A DNA stretch of 64,000 nucleotides from the NCBI RefSeq assembly GCF_001653795.1, contig NZ_CP011514.1:1906976-1970975 (forward strand), written 5' to 3'. A program made the translations under genes and the position numbers. Of this stretch, positions 9,725 to 20,504 are shown piece after piece; the first letter of the stretch is position 1, and every line of letters starts with the position of its first letter. The DNA comes from Mitsuaria sp. 7. GTDB taxonomy: Bacteria > Pseudomonadota > Gammaproteobacteria > Burkholderiales > Burkholderiaceae_C. The notes under the pieces were generated by a model. That model searched no databases, was not told the DNA's origin, and saw nothing but the letters and a program-made list of their open reading frames with translations.

Positions 9725-9780
9725 TCGTCTTCGCGCGACACCGCAGCGCCTGCGAGCCGCGACCTCCCTTCGTCCTTCAC

Positions 9781-9818
9781 GAACGAACCGCGAACGACAA
9801 CCCCGGCACTGTTCGTTC
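9781..9818. promoter_or_regulatory. Perfect 8-bp inverted repeat upstream of large gene
   Basis: GAACGAAC at 9781-9788 and GTTCGTTC at 9811-9818 form a perfect inverted repeat with a 22-base spacer, 83 bases before the next start codon. It could be a regulator site or chance. No sigma-70 promoter stands out. Confidence 0.25.
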
Positions 9819-9900
9819 ATCTGGCCGCCACGCGTCGATACAGGGCGGTCCGACAGTGGTCCGGGACGCTTGGCGCGTCGTCTCGCCATGGAGCACGACG

Positions 9901-12900
9901 ATGCGTTTCAGTCTCTTCGGATGGCGCCCCGGCGGCGCGCAACCGATCGCTCCCGCAGCGACCGAGGCAACGCCTGAGTCCTCTGAAGCGCGGCCGCCGC
10001 AGCCCGGCCTCCAGACGCCGATGGGTCGATCAGCCCGCGGCCTCCCGTCGAGACGGCATCTCCGGAGCGGCTCCGCCGCTCAGATCCATCGTCCGCCCAC
10101 CGACCCGGCCATCGAGCGCGCGGCTCGCATGGCGGCCTTCGACCACGCGCAGGTGTTGGCGCGCCTCGATGCACAAGCCGCCGCGGGCGCCGCCCTGTCG
10201 TCGCGACAACGGACCACCGAGGAACTCATCCAGCTGCAGTCCGCCACCGAGGCGGAAGCGGCCGGCATGATGGCCCGGCTCAAGTCCTCCGGCGACGACG
10301 ATTTCCACGACGCGCTGCTCACGCTCCGCCAGCACCTGACGCGCACGCTGGCGCATCATCGCCCTGCGTTGGAAGCCCATGCGGCGGCCGCGCAAGCCGC
10401 CTTCCACGCGGCGCAAACCGCCACCTTGGCGCACCGTGAGCTGGCCGGACGATTGCATGAACCGGGCTCACCCGTCCCGACCGGACCCGGACGGGCTGAA
10501 CGGGAACGGATGGCCCTGGAAGCCGATGAAGCGGCGCGGAACGCGGCGTCGCATCGGGATCAATTGCAGGTCGATGCCGATGCCGCCGTCGACGCCGTGC
10601 GTCGATCGATCCAGGCACTCACCGTGGAACTCCAGCCGCCCCCGTTGGCGCCGCGAGTGCCCGATCCGGCAATCAAGCCTGGCTTCCTGGATCGACTGCG
10701 CCGTCCGTTCGATGCGCTGCGACTGCGTGCCGCAGTGCCGCGCATTGAAGGCGCCATCGGACCGATCAGCCTATCCGGCAGCACCTCGAAGCCTGAGTTC
10801 CCGTCCAAACAGCGTGCCCAGGTGTTCCAGCCGACGACAACCGCCGACGATCGAGGCTTGGCGGCGGCCGACCGCCAGGCCGATGCTGCCGCCCGCGGTG
10901 CCGTCGTGGGCTTGACGGACCGTTCGAATCTCGCAACGACGAAGGACACCAAGGACAAGGTAGTCGCGGGCAATGCCGGCCTTGCCGTCGACGCCCGGAC
11001 GGCCTTCAGCAGCGCAGTCGCCTTCGATGCCGAGATTGAGCGGATGTTCCCCGCCGCTTCCACGACGTCGCGACTGGCCATCACCCGGCTCGCCACCACG
11101 CTCCTCGATCACCCCAATCCGGACCCGGTCCTGCGCCCCGACGGTCACCGACTGCGCTACGAGCAGGCGCTGCTGATCGCCACAGGGCTGCGCAGCGTCA
11201 CCGCGGATCCGACGCAGGCCTTGCAGGTCTACCAGCGGCTGCGCCTGGAGACGCCGCCGGCGTTGGACGACTTCACGGTCCGCAGCGCGGATTCGCCCTC
11301 GCCGAGCATGGCGGATCTGGGCAGCGGTTCCCGGGACGTCGCACGGATGACCCACCAGGCGCGCCGCGCACTGGCGGCAACGGCGGGCGGCTTCCAGGCG
11401 CTGCTCGACCTGCAGGGTCTTGCGCTGCCACCGACCGGTGATCCGCACCGCAGCCGTGGCGAAGAGGCCTTCGAGTTCTACAAGCTCGGACTCCGAGCCG
11501 AGGATGCCTTGCTGGCCACCGACCTGGCAGTCGGAGGTTCCCAGTCGATGGCGGACATCCGGGCCGCCCTCGACGCCCATCCTCAACGGGGCAAGCTGCT
11601 GGATGCGGCCCGCCTGGGCACCGGCAACGCACGCCGCGAACCCGATGGGCAGCGCGAGGAGGAAGACCCCGCCACCCTCGCCGCCCAGGCCTTCATGTAC
11701 GCCACGGACAACCTGCGCCGCGCGCCGGGACAGGCCGAGGTGCATCACGACCTCAAACCGGCCTACGTCGCCTTGCGCAACGGCTTCACGAAGAGCGGTC
11801 AGGGATCGGACTTCCATCTGATGGCCAAGCGCCTGCGCAAGTTCGTGACCTACATCGATCTCGCCTGCAAGACGCCCGACGGCGGCCTGCCGACGAAGAT
11901 GCACAAGGCCCGCCTGCCGATACGCGTGCTGCGGCGTTTCGCCGGCAAGGACAAGTCGCCGTTGGAAACCATGCTGAAGGCCGGCCCCATCGAGACGACC
12001 GCCACGATCAGGACCCCGCAGGGCGACCTGGACACGCGTCAGGATGCGAAGCGCCTCCAGAAGAGCTTCAATGCCGCCTCGCCGCCCGAGCGGCGCGACA
12101 TGCTGCGACAGGTGATGGTCGCCGCCACGGGTGGTCGCCCCGGCACCTACAGCGACGGTCGTCGCCATGGCGTCGGCGTGACCGCTGGCTACGGCCTCGT
12201 GGACGTCGGCGGTCTGGGCGGCTTGAACGCCGGCAGCATCACACCGGTCGTGGAAGTCAGTGCCGAGCATTCGCGCGCTGCGGTGTTCCGGGCCGGCATC
12301 GCTGAGACCGGGTTGCTCTACCTCGGCAGCGAACGCAAGATCAGCGGTTCCGTCGGCGCGGGCGTACGAGCCGGCGTGCAAGCCGGTCCGATCGTGAACG
12401 TCTCCGCCCAGGCCATGGCCAGGATCGGCGGCTCGCATCTGGCTTCGCGGGGATTGATGATCCGCACCCGCAAGGCGGGGCGGGAGCACGAGACCCTGCC
12501 CGCCGATCAGGCCGCCGCGCTCAAGGCCACCGACTGGAAGCGGATGAATGAACTGGTGATCAATTCGATCTTCGAGATCGCCGGCCAGGACAAGGCCGAC
12601 CGCCCCGCCCATGGCGGCGCCATGTGGGCGCAGATGGTGGAGAAGCTGGGCGACTTCCGCGACATCTCGTTTGGTTGGAATGAGGGGAAGGCAGTCACCG
12701 CGGACGTATCCGTGACCCTCGACGCGACGGCCTCCGCGAAGCTGCCGCTCGGCTTTGCCGCCTCCGCCTCGGCGGGCATCGGCCTGAAGCGCACCCTGTT
12801 CGACCGGAAGCGGACGCGGGACGCGGCCGGCACGGCCCGCAGCGTGCAGGCGGAACAAGGATCACGCAGCGCGGCGCGCGCTGGCATGAGCGCAGGTATC

Positions 12901-13722
12901 AGCCATCCCGCGTTGCCCACATCGTCTGGCCGTAGCGTCGCGTTGTTCGGGCGGCATCGCGTCGGCGTCGAAACGGAGTTGGTGATCCAGGCGCAGAGCA
13001 GTCTCGTCCGGCTCGTCACTGAGGACGGGCGGCTCCGTCCGGAGCTGTCGACGCGCGACCGCGAGTTCGGCGTCCGCGACGACTTCATCCGGGCGATGAA
13101 TGCCCAGCGCGAGCGCTGGGTCGACGCCATGGGCGACCGCGGTCCGGACGGGAAGTCCCGCGGCGGAGAACGGAAGTACGACGACTTCATGCGTCAGCTC
13201 GTCAATCTTCCCGCCGCCGGCTCGCGTATCTACCGGTCGCATCAGGCGCTGACGCCGGAGGCCGCGGAGGAGATCAACGCCTGCATGGATCGGCTCGCGG
13301 TGCTGCAGCGTCCTCCGCCTTCCGGCACGCCGCAGGATCCGCGCGCCCTGGACCAGGTGCAAGACCTTCAGCGTGAGATTGCTGCCCTTGTGGAAGACCC
13401 CGCCCACTGGCAACCGTCGGGTCTGGACGTGGTCCAGTCCATACAGGCGGCGAGCGCCTGGTCCGGCGGCGTTGACACCAGCGTCACGGTGCAGCCTGGC
13501 AGCGATCAGCGCAACGGCGCGGAACGCCTGCTCGGCGGCGGCCGCCTGGCTGTCGGCGGCCGGATCCGGACGGCGGTGGGCGGAAAGATCCTGCTCGCGC
13601 TGGACGCCGCCCGCCGCCCGGGACCCTCACCCGACAGCGCCAGGCCCCATGAAGCGCGCCTGTCCGCCATGCCGGACTTCTCCGACTCGACGATGCACGA
13701 CACGATGGCCTTGGCGCACTGA
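9901..13722 (+). CDS. Large protein of unknown function, possible effector-like protein
   Basis: 1273 residues. ATG 9901 is preceded by GGAG with suitable spacing; the frame stays open far upstream but only antisense-like over the octad gene. The first 70 residues are rich in Pro, Ser, Gln and Ala and look disordered. Residues about 80-260 are helical with many Ala, Glu, Arg and His. The middle is helical. From about residue 760 come alternating small/hydrophobic stretches (such as VGVTAGYGLVDVGGLGGL and ISGSVGAGVRAGVQAG) with more near 940-960 and 1215-1240, suggesting amphipathic strands. No signal peptide and no catalytic motif are recognised. Size, disordered start and strand sections recall large type III effectors such as the AvrE family, but I see no diagnostic motif and no secretion genes in the window. 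Confidence 0.75.
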   Translation: MRFSLFGWRPGGAQPIAPAATEATPESSEARPPQPGLQTPMGRSARGLPSRRHLRSGSAAQIHRPPTDPAIERAARMAAFDHAQVLARLDAQAAAGAALSSRQRTTEELIQLQSATEAEAAGMMARLKSSGDDDFHDALLTLRQHLTRTLAHHRPALEAHAAAAQAAFHAAQTATLAHRELAGRLHEPGSPVPTGPGRAERERMALEADEAARNAASHRDQLQVDADAAVDAVRRSIQALTVELQPPPLAPRVPDPAIKPGFLDRLRRPFDALRLRAAVPRIEGAIGPISLSGSTSKPEFPSKQRAQVFQPTTTADDRGLAAADRQADAAARGAVVGLTDRSNLATTKDTKDKVVAGNAGLAVDARTAFSSAVAFDAEIERMFPAASTTSRLAITRLATTLLDHPNPDPVLRPDGHRLRYEQALLIATGLRSVTADPTQALQVYQRLRLETPPALDDFTVRSADSPSPSMADLGSGSRDVARMTHQARRALAATAGGFQALLDLQGLALPPTGDPHRSRGEEAFEFYKLGLRAEDALLATDLAVGGSQSMADIRAALDAHPQRGKLLDAARLGTGNARREPDGQREEEDPATLAAQAFMYATDNLRRAPGQAEVHHDLKPAYVALRNGFTKSGQGSDFHLMAKRLRKFVTYIDLACKTPDGGLPTKMHKARLPIRVLRRFAGKDKSPLETMLKAGPIETTATIRTPQGDLDTRQDAKRLQKSFNAASPPERRDMLRQVMVAATGGRPGTYSDGRRHGVGVTAGYGLVDVGGLGGLNAGSITPVVEVSAEHSRAAVFRAGIAETGLLYLGSERKISGSVGAGVRAGVQAGPIVNVSAQAMARIGGSHLASRGLMIRTRKAGREHETLPADQAAALKATDWKRMNELVINSIFEIAGQDKADRPAHGGAMWAQMVEKLGDFRDISFGWNEGKAVTADVSVTLDATASAKLPLGFAASASAGIGLKRTLFDRKRTRDAAGTARSVQAEQGSRSAARAGMSAGISHPALPTSSGRSVALFGRHRVGVETELVIQAQSSLVRLVTEDGRLRPELSTRDREFGVRDDFIRAMNAQRERWVDAMGDRGPDGKSRGGERKYDDFMRQLVNLPAAGSRIYRSHQALTPEAAEEINACMDRLAVLQRPPPSGTPQDPRALDQVQDLQREIAALVEDPAHWQPSGLDVVQSIQAASAWSGGVDTSVTVQPGSDQRNGAERLLGGGRLAVGGRIRTAVGGKILLALDAARRPGPSPDSARPHEARLSAMPDFSDSTMHDTMALAH

Positions 13723-13948
13723 ATCGCCCTGCTGCCCCCTGCTGCCCCTGTCGTCCCTAGCCGCCACCCGCACGCGACCCGCGGGACGGCGACGCCCGTC
13801 TCCCCTGCCACCGCGCGGAGTTGACGGCTCCCTGTCCCCCTTATCCTGGCATGGCCGCGTCCACGGCGCGACACAATGGCTCAAAGATCGATGGGAAGGG
13901 CGGCGCCCGGGCGGGTCCGCGACCTGAGCGTCCAAAGGGGATCCGACG

Positions 13949-15103
13949 TTGAAAACACTGTGCATCGAAGGCTGGCGGGGGGTGAACCACTCCATCGCGA
14001 TGGTCAACCAGAACCAGATCCTGGAGATGGTGAAGGACCCGCGGTTCGAGCTGTTCCACAAGGACGCGCCCTTCTTCCTGCCGCACTGGGACAAGAGCAA
14101 GCTGGACTCCGGCTTCGCGCCCGAGGAGCGCGCGATCATCGACGGCCTGCCCGATCCCGGCGATCGCGTGATGGACGTGCGCCTGCGCATCGCATCACCG
14201 GTGCGTCTGGGGGATCCCGCCGCCGCGCGTCGCAACGCCAGCTTCGTGGTCACTGAATTCGGCCTGTCGGGCAAGAGCTTCGACCCGCCCGAGATGGCCC
14301 CGTCCGCGCTGACCCGGGGCGACGACATCGTCATCACCCCCACCTTGTGGTCCAAGGCGCGGGTGGTCGACTACGGCTTCGACCCGGACAAGGTCCACGT
14401 CGTGCCGCACGGCTACAAGACCGACGTCTTCTTCCCGATGACCGCCGCCGAGCGCGAACGCGCCCGCGCCGCCATCGGCATGCAGCCGCACGAGACGGTG
14501 TTCTGCAACGTGGGCGTCGCGACCTGGAACAAGGGCATCGACCTGCTGCTGCTGGCCTTTGCCGAGCTGCGCCTGCGCGGGCTGCCGGTCCGGCTGATCC
14601 TCAAGGACCACCAGGGCCTGTACGGCATCGGCGTGGAGCGCGTCTTCGCGGAACTGGCCTCGCGGGCGCCGAACCTGGCGTCCCCGCTGGTGCGCGACGG
14701 CATCTCGGTGCTCTCGACCAGCCTGAACCTGCCGCAGATCCGCTCGCTGTACGCGCTGTCCGACGCCTACGTGTCGCCGTACCGGGCCGAGGGATTCAAC
14801 CTGCCCGTGCTCGAAGCCATGGGCTGCGGGACCCACGTCATCGTCACCGACGGCGGCGCCACCGACGACTTCGTCCCGCCCGCGCTCAGCCGGCGCATCG
14901 CCAGCAAGCCCGGCACGCCGGCCGACCAGCCGCAGGTCAGCGGCCCCTACCGCGTGCCCGAACTGGACGACCTGCTGGCCGCGATGCTGGAAGTGGTGGA
15001 ACGTCGCTTGCCCGCCCAGGATGTGCGGACGCTGGCCCGCGAAACCCTGGCCCGGGGCTACTCCTGGGGCCAGGTCACCCGGCAGCTGCTGGATCTGTTC
15101 TGA
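13949..15103 (+). CDS. Glycosyltransferase, GT4-like (GT-B fold)
   Basis: 384 residues. TTG 13949 is used because AGGGG lies 8 bases upstream and the protein begins plausibly ([15 protein letters not shown]). The C-terminal half has the GT4 signature: [18 protein letters not shown], then [19 protein letters not shown], with the E-x7-E type donor-site region (EGFNLPVLE). It probably transfers a nucleotide-activated sugar to a growing glycan at the cytoplasmic face of the membrane. It is the first gene of the operon that makes CDP-tyvelose and ends 26 bases before the next gene. Donor and acceptor cannot be read from the sequence. Confidence 0.85.
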   Translation: MKTLCIEGWRGVNHSIAMVNQNQILEMVKDPRFELFHKDAPFFLPHWDKSKLDSGFAPEERAIIDGLPDPGDRVMDVRLRIASPVRLGDPAAARRNASFVVTEFGLSGKSFDPPEMAPSALTRGDDIVITPTLWSKARVVDYGFDPDKVHVVPHGYKTDVFFPMTAAERERARAAIGMQPHETVFCNVGVATWNKGIDLLLLAFAELRLRGLPVRLILKDHQGLYGIGVERVFAELASRAPNLASPLVRDGISVLSTSLNLPQIRSLYALSDAYVSPYRAEGFNLPVLEAMGCGTHVIVTDGGATDDFVPPALSRRIASKPGTPADQPQVSGPYRVPELDDLLAAMLEVVERRLPAQDVRTLARETLARGYSWGQVTRQLLDLF

Positions 15104-15129
15104 TCCGCGCCTCGCAGCGAGAGACCGCC

Positions 15130-16218
15130 ATGCCGCTTGCCACCTTCGTCCTCAACAACGCCGAGCTCGGCTTCATCGAACGCCTCGTCGGCCGCCTCGG
15201 GCCCGGCAGCCGCGTGCTCGATGTCGTCGTCTCCGCCTGCCGCACGCTGCAGGTGCAGGACTGGACGCCGTGCGATCACCGCCTGTCGCGCGCCGAGGAT
15301 CATTTCGAAGTCCGGTTTCACCGTCCCGAGAACGCCCAGCAGTTCCGGCTCGACATCCAGCACGACGGCCTGGAAGGGCTCGAAGTCCTGACCGGCCGGG
15401 TCCAGCCGCTGGACGACGCGGCGCTGGCCGCCTTCCTGAAGACGCGCACGATCGCCTTCGTCGGCTGCGCCCGCCAATGCGCGGACGCGGTCGGCACGAC
15501 CGTGCGCCAGCTGGACGCGCTGGGCCGCCTCTTCGGCCGGCACGAGCTGATCGTCTTCGAGAACGACTCCACCGACGGCACCGCCGAGCGCCTGCAGGCG
15601 CTGGCCGCGGATTATCCGATCCGGCTGATCCAGGCGCCGGGCCTGGGCCGCCAGCTGACGCAGCGCACCGCGCGCCTGGCCTACGGCCGCAACGCGCTGG
15701 CCGAAGCCGCCATCGCCACCGGCGCCGACTACGTCTGCGTCGCCGACATGGACGGCGTGCTGACCGACGCCGAGCCGGGCGCCGCCTCCTTCACCGACGC
15801 CTTCCGGCGCGAGGCCTGCTGGGACGCGGTCTTCCCCGTCAATGCGGGCATGTACTACGACATCTGGGCGCTGCGCCATCCGGTGTTGTGCCCGACGGAC
15901 TTCATGACGCGCGGCACCGTGATGGATGCCTCCCTGGGCCGTCCGCTGGCGGTACATTTCGCTGCGTCGAGCATCCAGATGGATTTCCGCTCGATGCCCG
16001 GATGGCTGCCGGTGGAGTCGGCCTTCGGCGGCATGGGGGTGTACAAGCGCGAGGCGCTGGCGCAGGCGCGCTACGTCGGACTGCGGGACGGGCGCGAGAT
16101 CTGCGAGCACGTGCCGCTGCACGAGCAGATGCGCCGCCAGGGCCGGCGCCTGTACGTCTCCCCCGCCTTCGTCGTCGCTTCCCACGGCCATGCGCCGCAG
16201 GCCACGCACAACCTCTGA
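15130..16218 (+). CDS. Glycosyltransferase-like protein, GT-A type
   Basis: 362 residues from ATG 15130, 26 bases after the previous stop, with GAGAG upstream. The first 115 residues are a non-catalytic extension. A GT-A core follows, with [16 protein letters not shown] (nucleotide-binding strand) and VCVADMDG (DxD metal site). The C-terminal region has [12 protein letters not shown], as in capsule and LPS transferases acting on glycosyl or glycerol-type acceptors. It sits directly before rfbF with 14 bases between them, so it is probably co-transcribed and may build the same glycan. The exact substrate is unknown. Confidence 0.75.
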   Translation: MPLATFVLNNAELGFIERLVGRLGPGSRVLDVVVSACRTLQVQDWTPCDHRLSRAEDHFEVRFHRPENAQQFRLDIQHDGLEGLEVLTGRVQPLDDAALAAFLKTRTIAFVGCARQCADAVGTTVRQLDALGRLFGRHELIVFENDSTDGTAERLQALAADYPIRLIQAPGLGRQLTQRTARLAYGRNALAEAAIATGADYVCVADMDGVLTDAEPGAASFTDAFRREACWDAVFPVNAGMYYDIWALRHPVLCPTDFMTRGTVMDASLGRPLAVHFAASSIQMDFRSMPGWLPVESAFGGMGVYKREALAQARYVGLRDGREICEHVPLHEQMRRQGRRLYVSPAFVVASHGHAPQATHNL

Positions 16219-16232
16219 CAACGGAACGTCCC

Positions 16233-17006
16233 ATGAAAGCAGTCATCCTCGCCGGCGGGCTCGGCACCCGGCTCAGCGAAGAGACCACCGTGCGCCCCAA
16301 GCCGATGGTCGAGATCGGCGGACGCCCGATCCTCTGGCACATCATGAAGCTGTACTCCCACCACGGCGTCAACGACTTCGTGATCTGCTGCGGGTACAAG
16401 GGCTACGTGATCAAGGAGTACTTCGCCAACTACTTCCTGCACATGTCCGACGTCACCTTCGACATGCGCAGCAACCGGATGGAAGTCCACCACAAGCGCG
16501 CCGAGCCCTGGAACGTCACGCTGGTGGACACGGGCGACGACTCGCTCACCGGCGGCCGCCTCAAGCGCGTGGCCCGCTACGTGGAGCGCGACGAGTCCTT
16601 CTGCTTCACCTACGGCGACGGCGTCGGCGACATCGACATCAGCGCCACGCTCGAGTTCCACAAGCAGCACGGCAAGGCCGCGACGCTGACCGCCACCTAC
16701 CCGCCGGGCCGCTTCGGCGCGCTGGACATCCAGGGGCAGCAGGTCCGCAGCTTCACCGAGAAGCCCAAGGGCGACGGCGCGATGATCAACGGCGGCTTCT
16801 TCGTGCTGACGCCCAAGGTGCTGGACTACATCGACCACGACCAGATCATGTGGGAGCAGGAGCCGTTGCAGGGCCTGGCCGCCGCCGGCGAGCTGATGGC
16901 CTACGAGCACCACGGCTTCTGGCAGCCGATGGACACCCTGCGCGACAAGCACCTGCTGGAGGAGCTGTGGACCTCCGGCAAGGCACCGTGGAAGAAGTGG
17001 GAATGA
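16233..17006 (+). CDS. rfbF: Glucose-1-phosphate cytidylyltransferase
   Basis: 257 residues, the usual family length. It makes CDP-glucose from CTP and glucose 1-phosphate, the first step to CDP-3,6-dideoxyhexoses. The N-terminal nucleotidyltransferase signature is clear ([15 protein letters not shown] followed by [13 protein letters not shown]), as are YGDGVGDID (metal-binding Asp) and the C-terminal [15 protein letters not shown] typical of RfbF. The stop overlaps the next start (ATGA at 17003-17006), indicating translational coupling to rfbG. Confidence 0.96.
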   Translation: MKAVILAGGLGTRLSEETTVRPKPMVEIGGRPILWHIMKLYSHHGVNDFVICCGYKGYVIKEYFANYFLHMSDVTFDMRSNRMEVHHKRAEPWNVTLVDTGDDSLTGGRLKRVARYVERDESFCFTYGDGVGDIDISATLEFHKQHGKAATLTATYPPGRFGALDIQGQQVRSFTEKPKGDGAMINGGFFVLTPKVLDYIDHDQIMWEQEPLQGLAAAGELMAYEHHGFWQPMDTLRDKHLLEELWTSGKAPWKKWE

Positions 17007-18109
17007 CAGCAACGGGAATGACGGGACAGACCGATCCGGCCTTCTGGCGCGGCCGCCGCGTCCTGCTGACCGGCCACACCGGCTTCAAGGGCAGTTGGCT
17101 GAGCCTGTGGCTCCAGTCGATGGGCGCGACCGTGCGCGGCGTCGCCCTGACCCCGCCGACCGAGCCGGCGCTGTTCGACGTCGCCCGCGTGGCCGAGGGC
17201 ATGGAGCACCGCGTCGCCGACGTGCGCGACCTGGCCGCGGTCCGCGCCCAGATGGACGAGTTCCAGCCCGAGATCGTGCTGCACATGGCCGCGCAGCCGC
17301 TGGTGCGGCTGTCCTATCAGCAGCCGGTCGAGACCTACGCCACCAACGTGATGGGCACGGTGCACGTGCTCGAGGCCGCGCGCCTGGCGGGCTCGGTCAA
17401 GGCGGTCGTGAACGTCACGACCGACAAGTGCTACGACAACCGCGAGTGGGTCTGGGGCTACCGCGAAGACGAGCCCATGGGCGGCCATGATCCCTACTCC
17501 AACAGCAAGGGCTGCGCGGAGCTGGTCAGCGCCGCCTACCGCAAGTCCTTCCTGCAGGCCGGCGGCATCGCGCTGGCGACGGCGCGCGCCGGCAACGTGA
17601 TCGGCGGCGGCGACTGGGCGCTGGACCGGCTGATCCCCGACATCCTTCGCGCGCTCCAGGGCGATGAAGCGGTGCTGATCCGAAACCCGCATGCGATCCG
17701 GCCGTGGCAGCACGTGCTGGAGCCCCTGTCGGGCTACCTGCTGCTGGCGGAACGCCTGGTCACGCACGGCCAGGCGGACGCCGAGGGCTGGAACTTCGGC
17801 CCGCGCGACGAGGACGCCCGTCCGGTGCAGTGGATCGTCGAGCGCCTGTGCGCCGACTGGGGCCGCGGCGCGCGCTGGACGCTGCAACCCGGCGATCATC
17901 CGCACGAGGCCAGCTTCCTGAAGCTGGACATCTCCAAGGCCCGGCAGCGCCTGCACTGGGCACCGCGCTGGTCGCTGCAGACCGCGCTGGACCGCATCGT
18001 CGTCTGGCACCAGGCTTGGCTGGCGGGCGAGGACATGCGCGCGCTGTGCCTCCGTCAGATCTCCGAGTACCAGGCCGCCGGCGGCGGCCACGATGCCAAG
18101 ACTTCCTGA
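17003..18109 (+). CDS. rfbG: CDP-glucose 4,6-dehydratase
   Basis: 368 residues; converts CDP-glucose to CDP-4-keto-6-deoxyglucose. It is an extended short-chain dehydrogenase with the NAD motif [11 protein letters not shown] near residue 24, [12 protein letters not shown], and a [13 protein letters not shown] region carrying the YxxxK catalytic pair. ATG 17003 overlaps the rfbF stop; a second ATG at 17018 is an alternative start closer to the conserved core. The gene ends inside the first copy of a 16-bp tandem repeat that fills the gap to rfbH. Confidence 0.95.
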   Translation: MTATGMTGQTDPAFWRGRRVLLTGHTGFKGSWLSLWLQSMGATVRGVALTPPTEPALFDVARVAEGMEHRVADVRDLAAVRAQMDEFQPEIVLHMAAQPLVRLSYQQPVETYATNVMGTVHVLEAARLAGSVKAVVNVTTDKCYDNREWVWGYREDEPMGGHDPYSNSKGCAELVSAAYRKSFLQAGGIALATARAGNVIGGGDWALDRLIPDILRALQGDEAVLIRNPHAIRPWQHVLEPLSGYLLLAERLVTHGQADAEGWNFGPRDEDARPVQWIVERLCADWGRGARWTLQPGDHPHEASFLKLDISKARQRLHWAPRWSLQTALDRIVVWHQAWLAGEDMRALCLRQISEYQAAGGGHDAKTS

Positions 18110-18147
18110 TTCCACGACTTCCTGATCCCACGACTTCCTGAGCGAGC
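18100..18147 (+). repeat. Three tandem 16-bp repeats between rfbG and rfbH
   Basis: GACTTCCTGATTCCAC at 18100-18115, GACTTCCTGATCCCAC at 18116-18131 and a partly diverged GACTTCCTGAGCGAGC at 18132-18147. The TGA in the first copy is the rfbG stop, so the gap to rfbH appears to have grown by duplication of the rfbG end. Confidence 0.85.
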
Positions 18148-18148
18148 C

Positions 18149-19501
18149 ATGAGCACCACTCCCGTCAACTTCCAGCCGCAGCTCGACAAGCTCCGCAGCC
18201 AGATCGCCGAGCTCGTCCAGCAGTACGCCGACGTCGCGTACGCCCCGAAACCTTTCGTGCCCGGCGAGTCCGTCGTGCCCGTGTCCGGCAAGGTGCTGGG
18301 CGCCGGCGAACTGAAGATGATGGTGGACGCCTCGCTCGACGGCTGGCTGACCACCGGCCGCTTCAACGCGATGTTCGAGCAGCGCCTGGCCCAGTTCCTC
18401 GGCGTGAAGTACCTGATCACGGTGAACTCGGGCTCGTCGGCCAACCTGGTCGCGTTCTCGACCTTGACCAGTCCCAAGCTGGGCGACCGCGCGATCCAGC
18501 AGGGCGACGAGGTCATCGGCGTGGCCGCCGGTTTCCCGACGACGGTCAACCCCATCCTGCAGTTCGGCGCGGTGCCGGTCTTCGTGGACGTGGACCTGGC
18601 GACGCACAACATCGACGCGAGCAAGATCGAAGCCGCGATCACGCCCAAGACCAAGGCCATCATGCTGGCCCACAGCCTGGGCAACCCGTTCAACCTGGAC
18701 GTGGTCACGGCGCTGTGCAAGAAGCACAAGCTCTGGCTGGTCGAGGACTGCTGCGATGCGCTGGGCGCGACGTACAACGGCCAGCTGGTCGGCACCTTCG
18801 GCGACATCGGCACGCTGAGCTTCTACCCGGCGCACCACATCACGATGGGCGAAGGCGGCGCGGTCTTCACCAACAACGCCGAGCTCAAGCTGATCGCCGA
18901 GTCCTTCCGTGACTGGGGCCGCGACTGCTACTGCCCGCCCGGCAAGGACAACACCTGCGACAAGCGCTTCTGCTGGACCAAGAAGGAACTGGGCGGCGAC
19001 CTGCCGGACGGCTACGACCACAAGTACACCTACAGCCACCTGGGCTACAACCTGAAGATCTCCGACATGCAGGCCGCCTGCGCGCTGGCGCAGATGGACC
19101 GGGTCGAGGAATTCATCGCCAAGCGTCGCGCCAACTTCGCCTACCTGAAGGCCCGCCTGCAGAGCTGCGCCGAGGTGCTGCACCTGCCGGAGGCGACGCC
19201 GAATTCGGAGCCGTCGTGGTTCGGCTTCCCGCTGATCCTGAAGGAGAGCGCCGGCGTGAAACGCGCCGACCTGATCAACTTCCTCGAACAGAACAAGATC
19301 GGCACGCGGCTGCTCTTCGCCGGCAACCTCACGAAGCAGCCCTACATGGCCGGCCGCAACTTCCGCATCAGCGGCGAGCTGACCAACACCGACGTGGTGA
19401 TGAACCAGACCTTCTGGCTCGGGACCTTCCCCGCGCTGGGCGAGCCGCAGCTGGACTACATCGCCGACAAGCTCGAAGAGTTCTTCGGCCTGAACTTCTG
19501 A
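18149..19501 (+). CDS. rfbH: CDP-4-keto-6-deoxyglucose 3-dehydrase (E1)
   Basis: 450 residues. This PMP- and [2Fe-2S]-dependent enzyme of the aminotransferase fold removes the C3 hydroxyl of CDP-4-keto-6-deoxyglucose, working with the reductase encoded three genes on. Two diagnostic features are present. His229/His230 in [13 protein letters not shown] replaces the usual PLP lysine. Cys202, Cys260, Cys262 and Cys270 give the spacing C-X57-C-X-C-X7-C known for the E1 iron-sulfur site. SGSSANL and the [13 protein letters not shown] region also match. ATG 18149 follows a weak GAGCGAG ribosome site. Confidence 0.96.
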   Translation: MSTTPVNFQPQLDKLRSQIAELVQQYADVAYAPKPFVPGESVVPVSGKVLGAGELKMMVDASLDGWLTTGRFNAMFEQRLAQFLGVKYLITVNSGSSANLVAFSTLTSPKLGDRAIQQGDEVIGVAAGFPTTVNPILQFGAVPVFVDVDLATHNIDASKIEAAITPKTKAIMLAHSLGNPFNLDVVTALCKKHKLWLVEDCCDALGATYNGQLVGTFGDIGTLSFYPAHHITMGEGGAVFTNNAELKLIAESFRDWGRDCYCPPGKDNTCDKRFCWTKKELGGDLPDGYDHKYTYSHLGYNLKISDMQAACALAQMDRVEEFIAKRRANFAYLKARLQSCAEVLHLPEATPNSEPSWFGFPLILKESAGVKRADLINFLEQNKIGTRLLFAGNLTKQPYMAGRNFRISGELTNTDVVMNQTFWLGTFPALGEPQLDYIADKLEEFFGLNF

Positions 19502-19547
19502 GCGCACGCACCGCCGTCGCATCGCCCCTTCAGGAGAACCGCCGCCC

Positions 19548-20504
19548 ATGCGCATCGTGCTGACCGGCCCCACCGGCTTCCTCGGCAGCGCCCTCGCCCG
19601 CCGCTGGGCCGCGGACGGTCATGAGCTGCTGCTGCTGGCACGGCCGGGTTCGCGCACGCAGCGCATCGATGCGCTGCTTGGCGAGTCGTCGACCCTATCG
19701 TCGAGCGCATCGAGCGCATCGAGCCCATCGACGACGGTCCGACGGATCCGACTGGTCCGTGCCGACGGCATGGAGGCCGCCGCGCAAGCGCTGCGCGACT
19801 TCGCGCCGGACGCGGTGGTCCATACCGCCTGCGCCTACGGGCGCGCGGGTGAAACGCCGCTGGATGTGCTCGACGCCAACCTGCGCCTCGGGACCGCGCT
19901 GCTGCAGGCCGCCGCCGCAGTGCAAGGCCGGTCGCCGGTGAGTTTCCTGAACACCGGCACGGTGCTCTCGCCGGAGGTCAGCCTCTATGCGCTCAGCAAG
20001 ACGCAGTTCTCCGCCTGGGGCGCGACACTGGCGGGCCAGCAGCCCGAGCGGCTGCGCTTCATCGACCTGCGGCTGCAGCAGATGTACGGCGCGGGCGACG
20101 ACCGCTCCAAGTTCACCACGCACGTCATCGAGTCCTGCCGTCGCAACGAGCCCCGCCTGGCGCTGACTGCCGGCGAGCAGCGTCGCGACTTCATCCACAT
20201 CGACGACGTCGTCGATGCCTACGACCGCGTGCTCGCGGCGCGTGACGGCTTCGCCGCCGCCGACGCCATCGAGGTCGGCTCCGGCGACGCCGTCCGCATG
20301 CGCGACTTCGTCGAGCTGACCCGACGCCTCACTGGCGCCGCCACGCAGCTGGACTTCGGCGCCGTGCCCTATCGCGCCCACGAGGCGATGCTCTGCGTCG
20401 CGGACACCGCGCGGCTGCGCGGCCTCGGCTGGGTTCCCCGTTTCGACCTGGAGGCCGGCCTGCGCCAGACGCTGGCCGCCTCCTCATCTCCGGACACGCC
20501 ATGA
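19548..20504 (+). CDS. NAD(P)-dependent 4-ketoreductase, probable CDP-paratose synthase
   Basis: 318 residues, ATG 19548 behind AGGAGA. It is an extended short-chain dehydrogenase/reductase with [12 protein letters not shown] at the N-terminus, YALSK (YxxxK) and [14 protein letters not shown]. By position, between E1 and the 2-epimerase, it is the enzyme expected to reduce the C4 ketone to give CDP-paratose (the RfbS role); an abequose-forming RfbJ-like activity is the alternative, but the tyvelose epimerase next door favours paratose. A serine-rich insert (SSASSASSP) encoded by three 9-bp repeats at 19701-19727 interrupts the region after the first Rossmann strands. The stop overlaps the next start (ATGA). 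Confidence 0.8.
   Translation: MRIVLTGPTGFLGSALARRWAADGHELLLLARPGSRTQRIDALLGESSTLSSSASSASSPSTTVRRIRLVRADGMEAAAQALRDFAPDAVVHTACAYGRAGETPLDVLDANLRLGTALLQAAAAVQGRSPVSFLNTGTVLSPEVSLYALSKTQFSAWGATLAGQQPERLRFIDLRLQQMYGAGDDRSKFTTHVIESCRRNEPRLALTAGEQRRDFIHIDDVVDAYDRVLAARDGFAAADAIEVGSGDAVRMRDFVELTRRLTGAATQLDFGAVPYRAHEAMLCVADTARLRGLGWVPRFDLEAGLRQTLAASSSPDTP
19701..19727 (+). repeat. Three 9-bp repeats encoding a serine-rich insert
   Basis: TCGAGCGCA at 19701 and 19710 and TCGAGCCCA at 19719. In-frame copies encode SSA-SSA-SSP inside the reductase. Gain or loss of a unit would keep the frame. Confidence 0.8.

Noticed and set aside
9725-9900. PIP-box (TTCGC-N15-TTCGC) for type III effector control upstream of 9901
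   Set aside because: One TTCGC is present near 9730, but there is no second copy at the right distance.
7663-9900. Upstream extension of the large 9901 gene
   Set aside because: The frame is open but overlaps the second octad gene out of phase, and the good ribosome site is at 9901.
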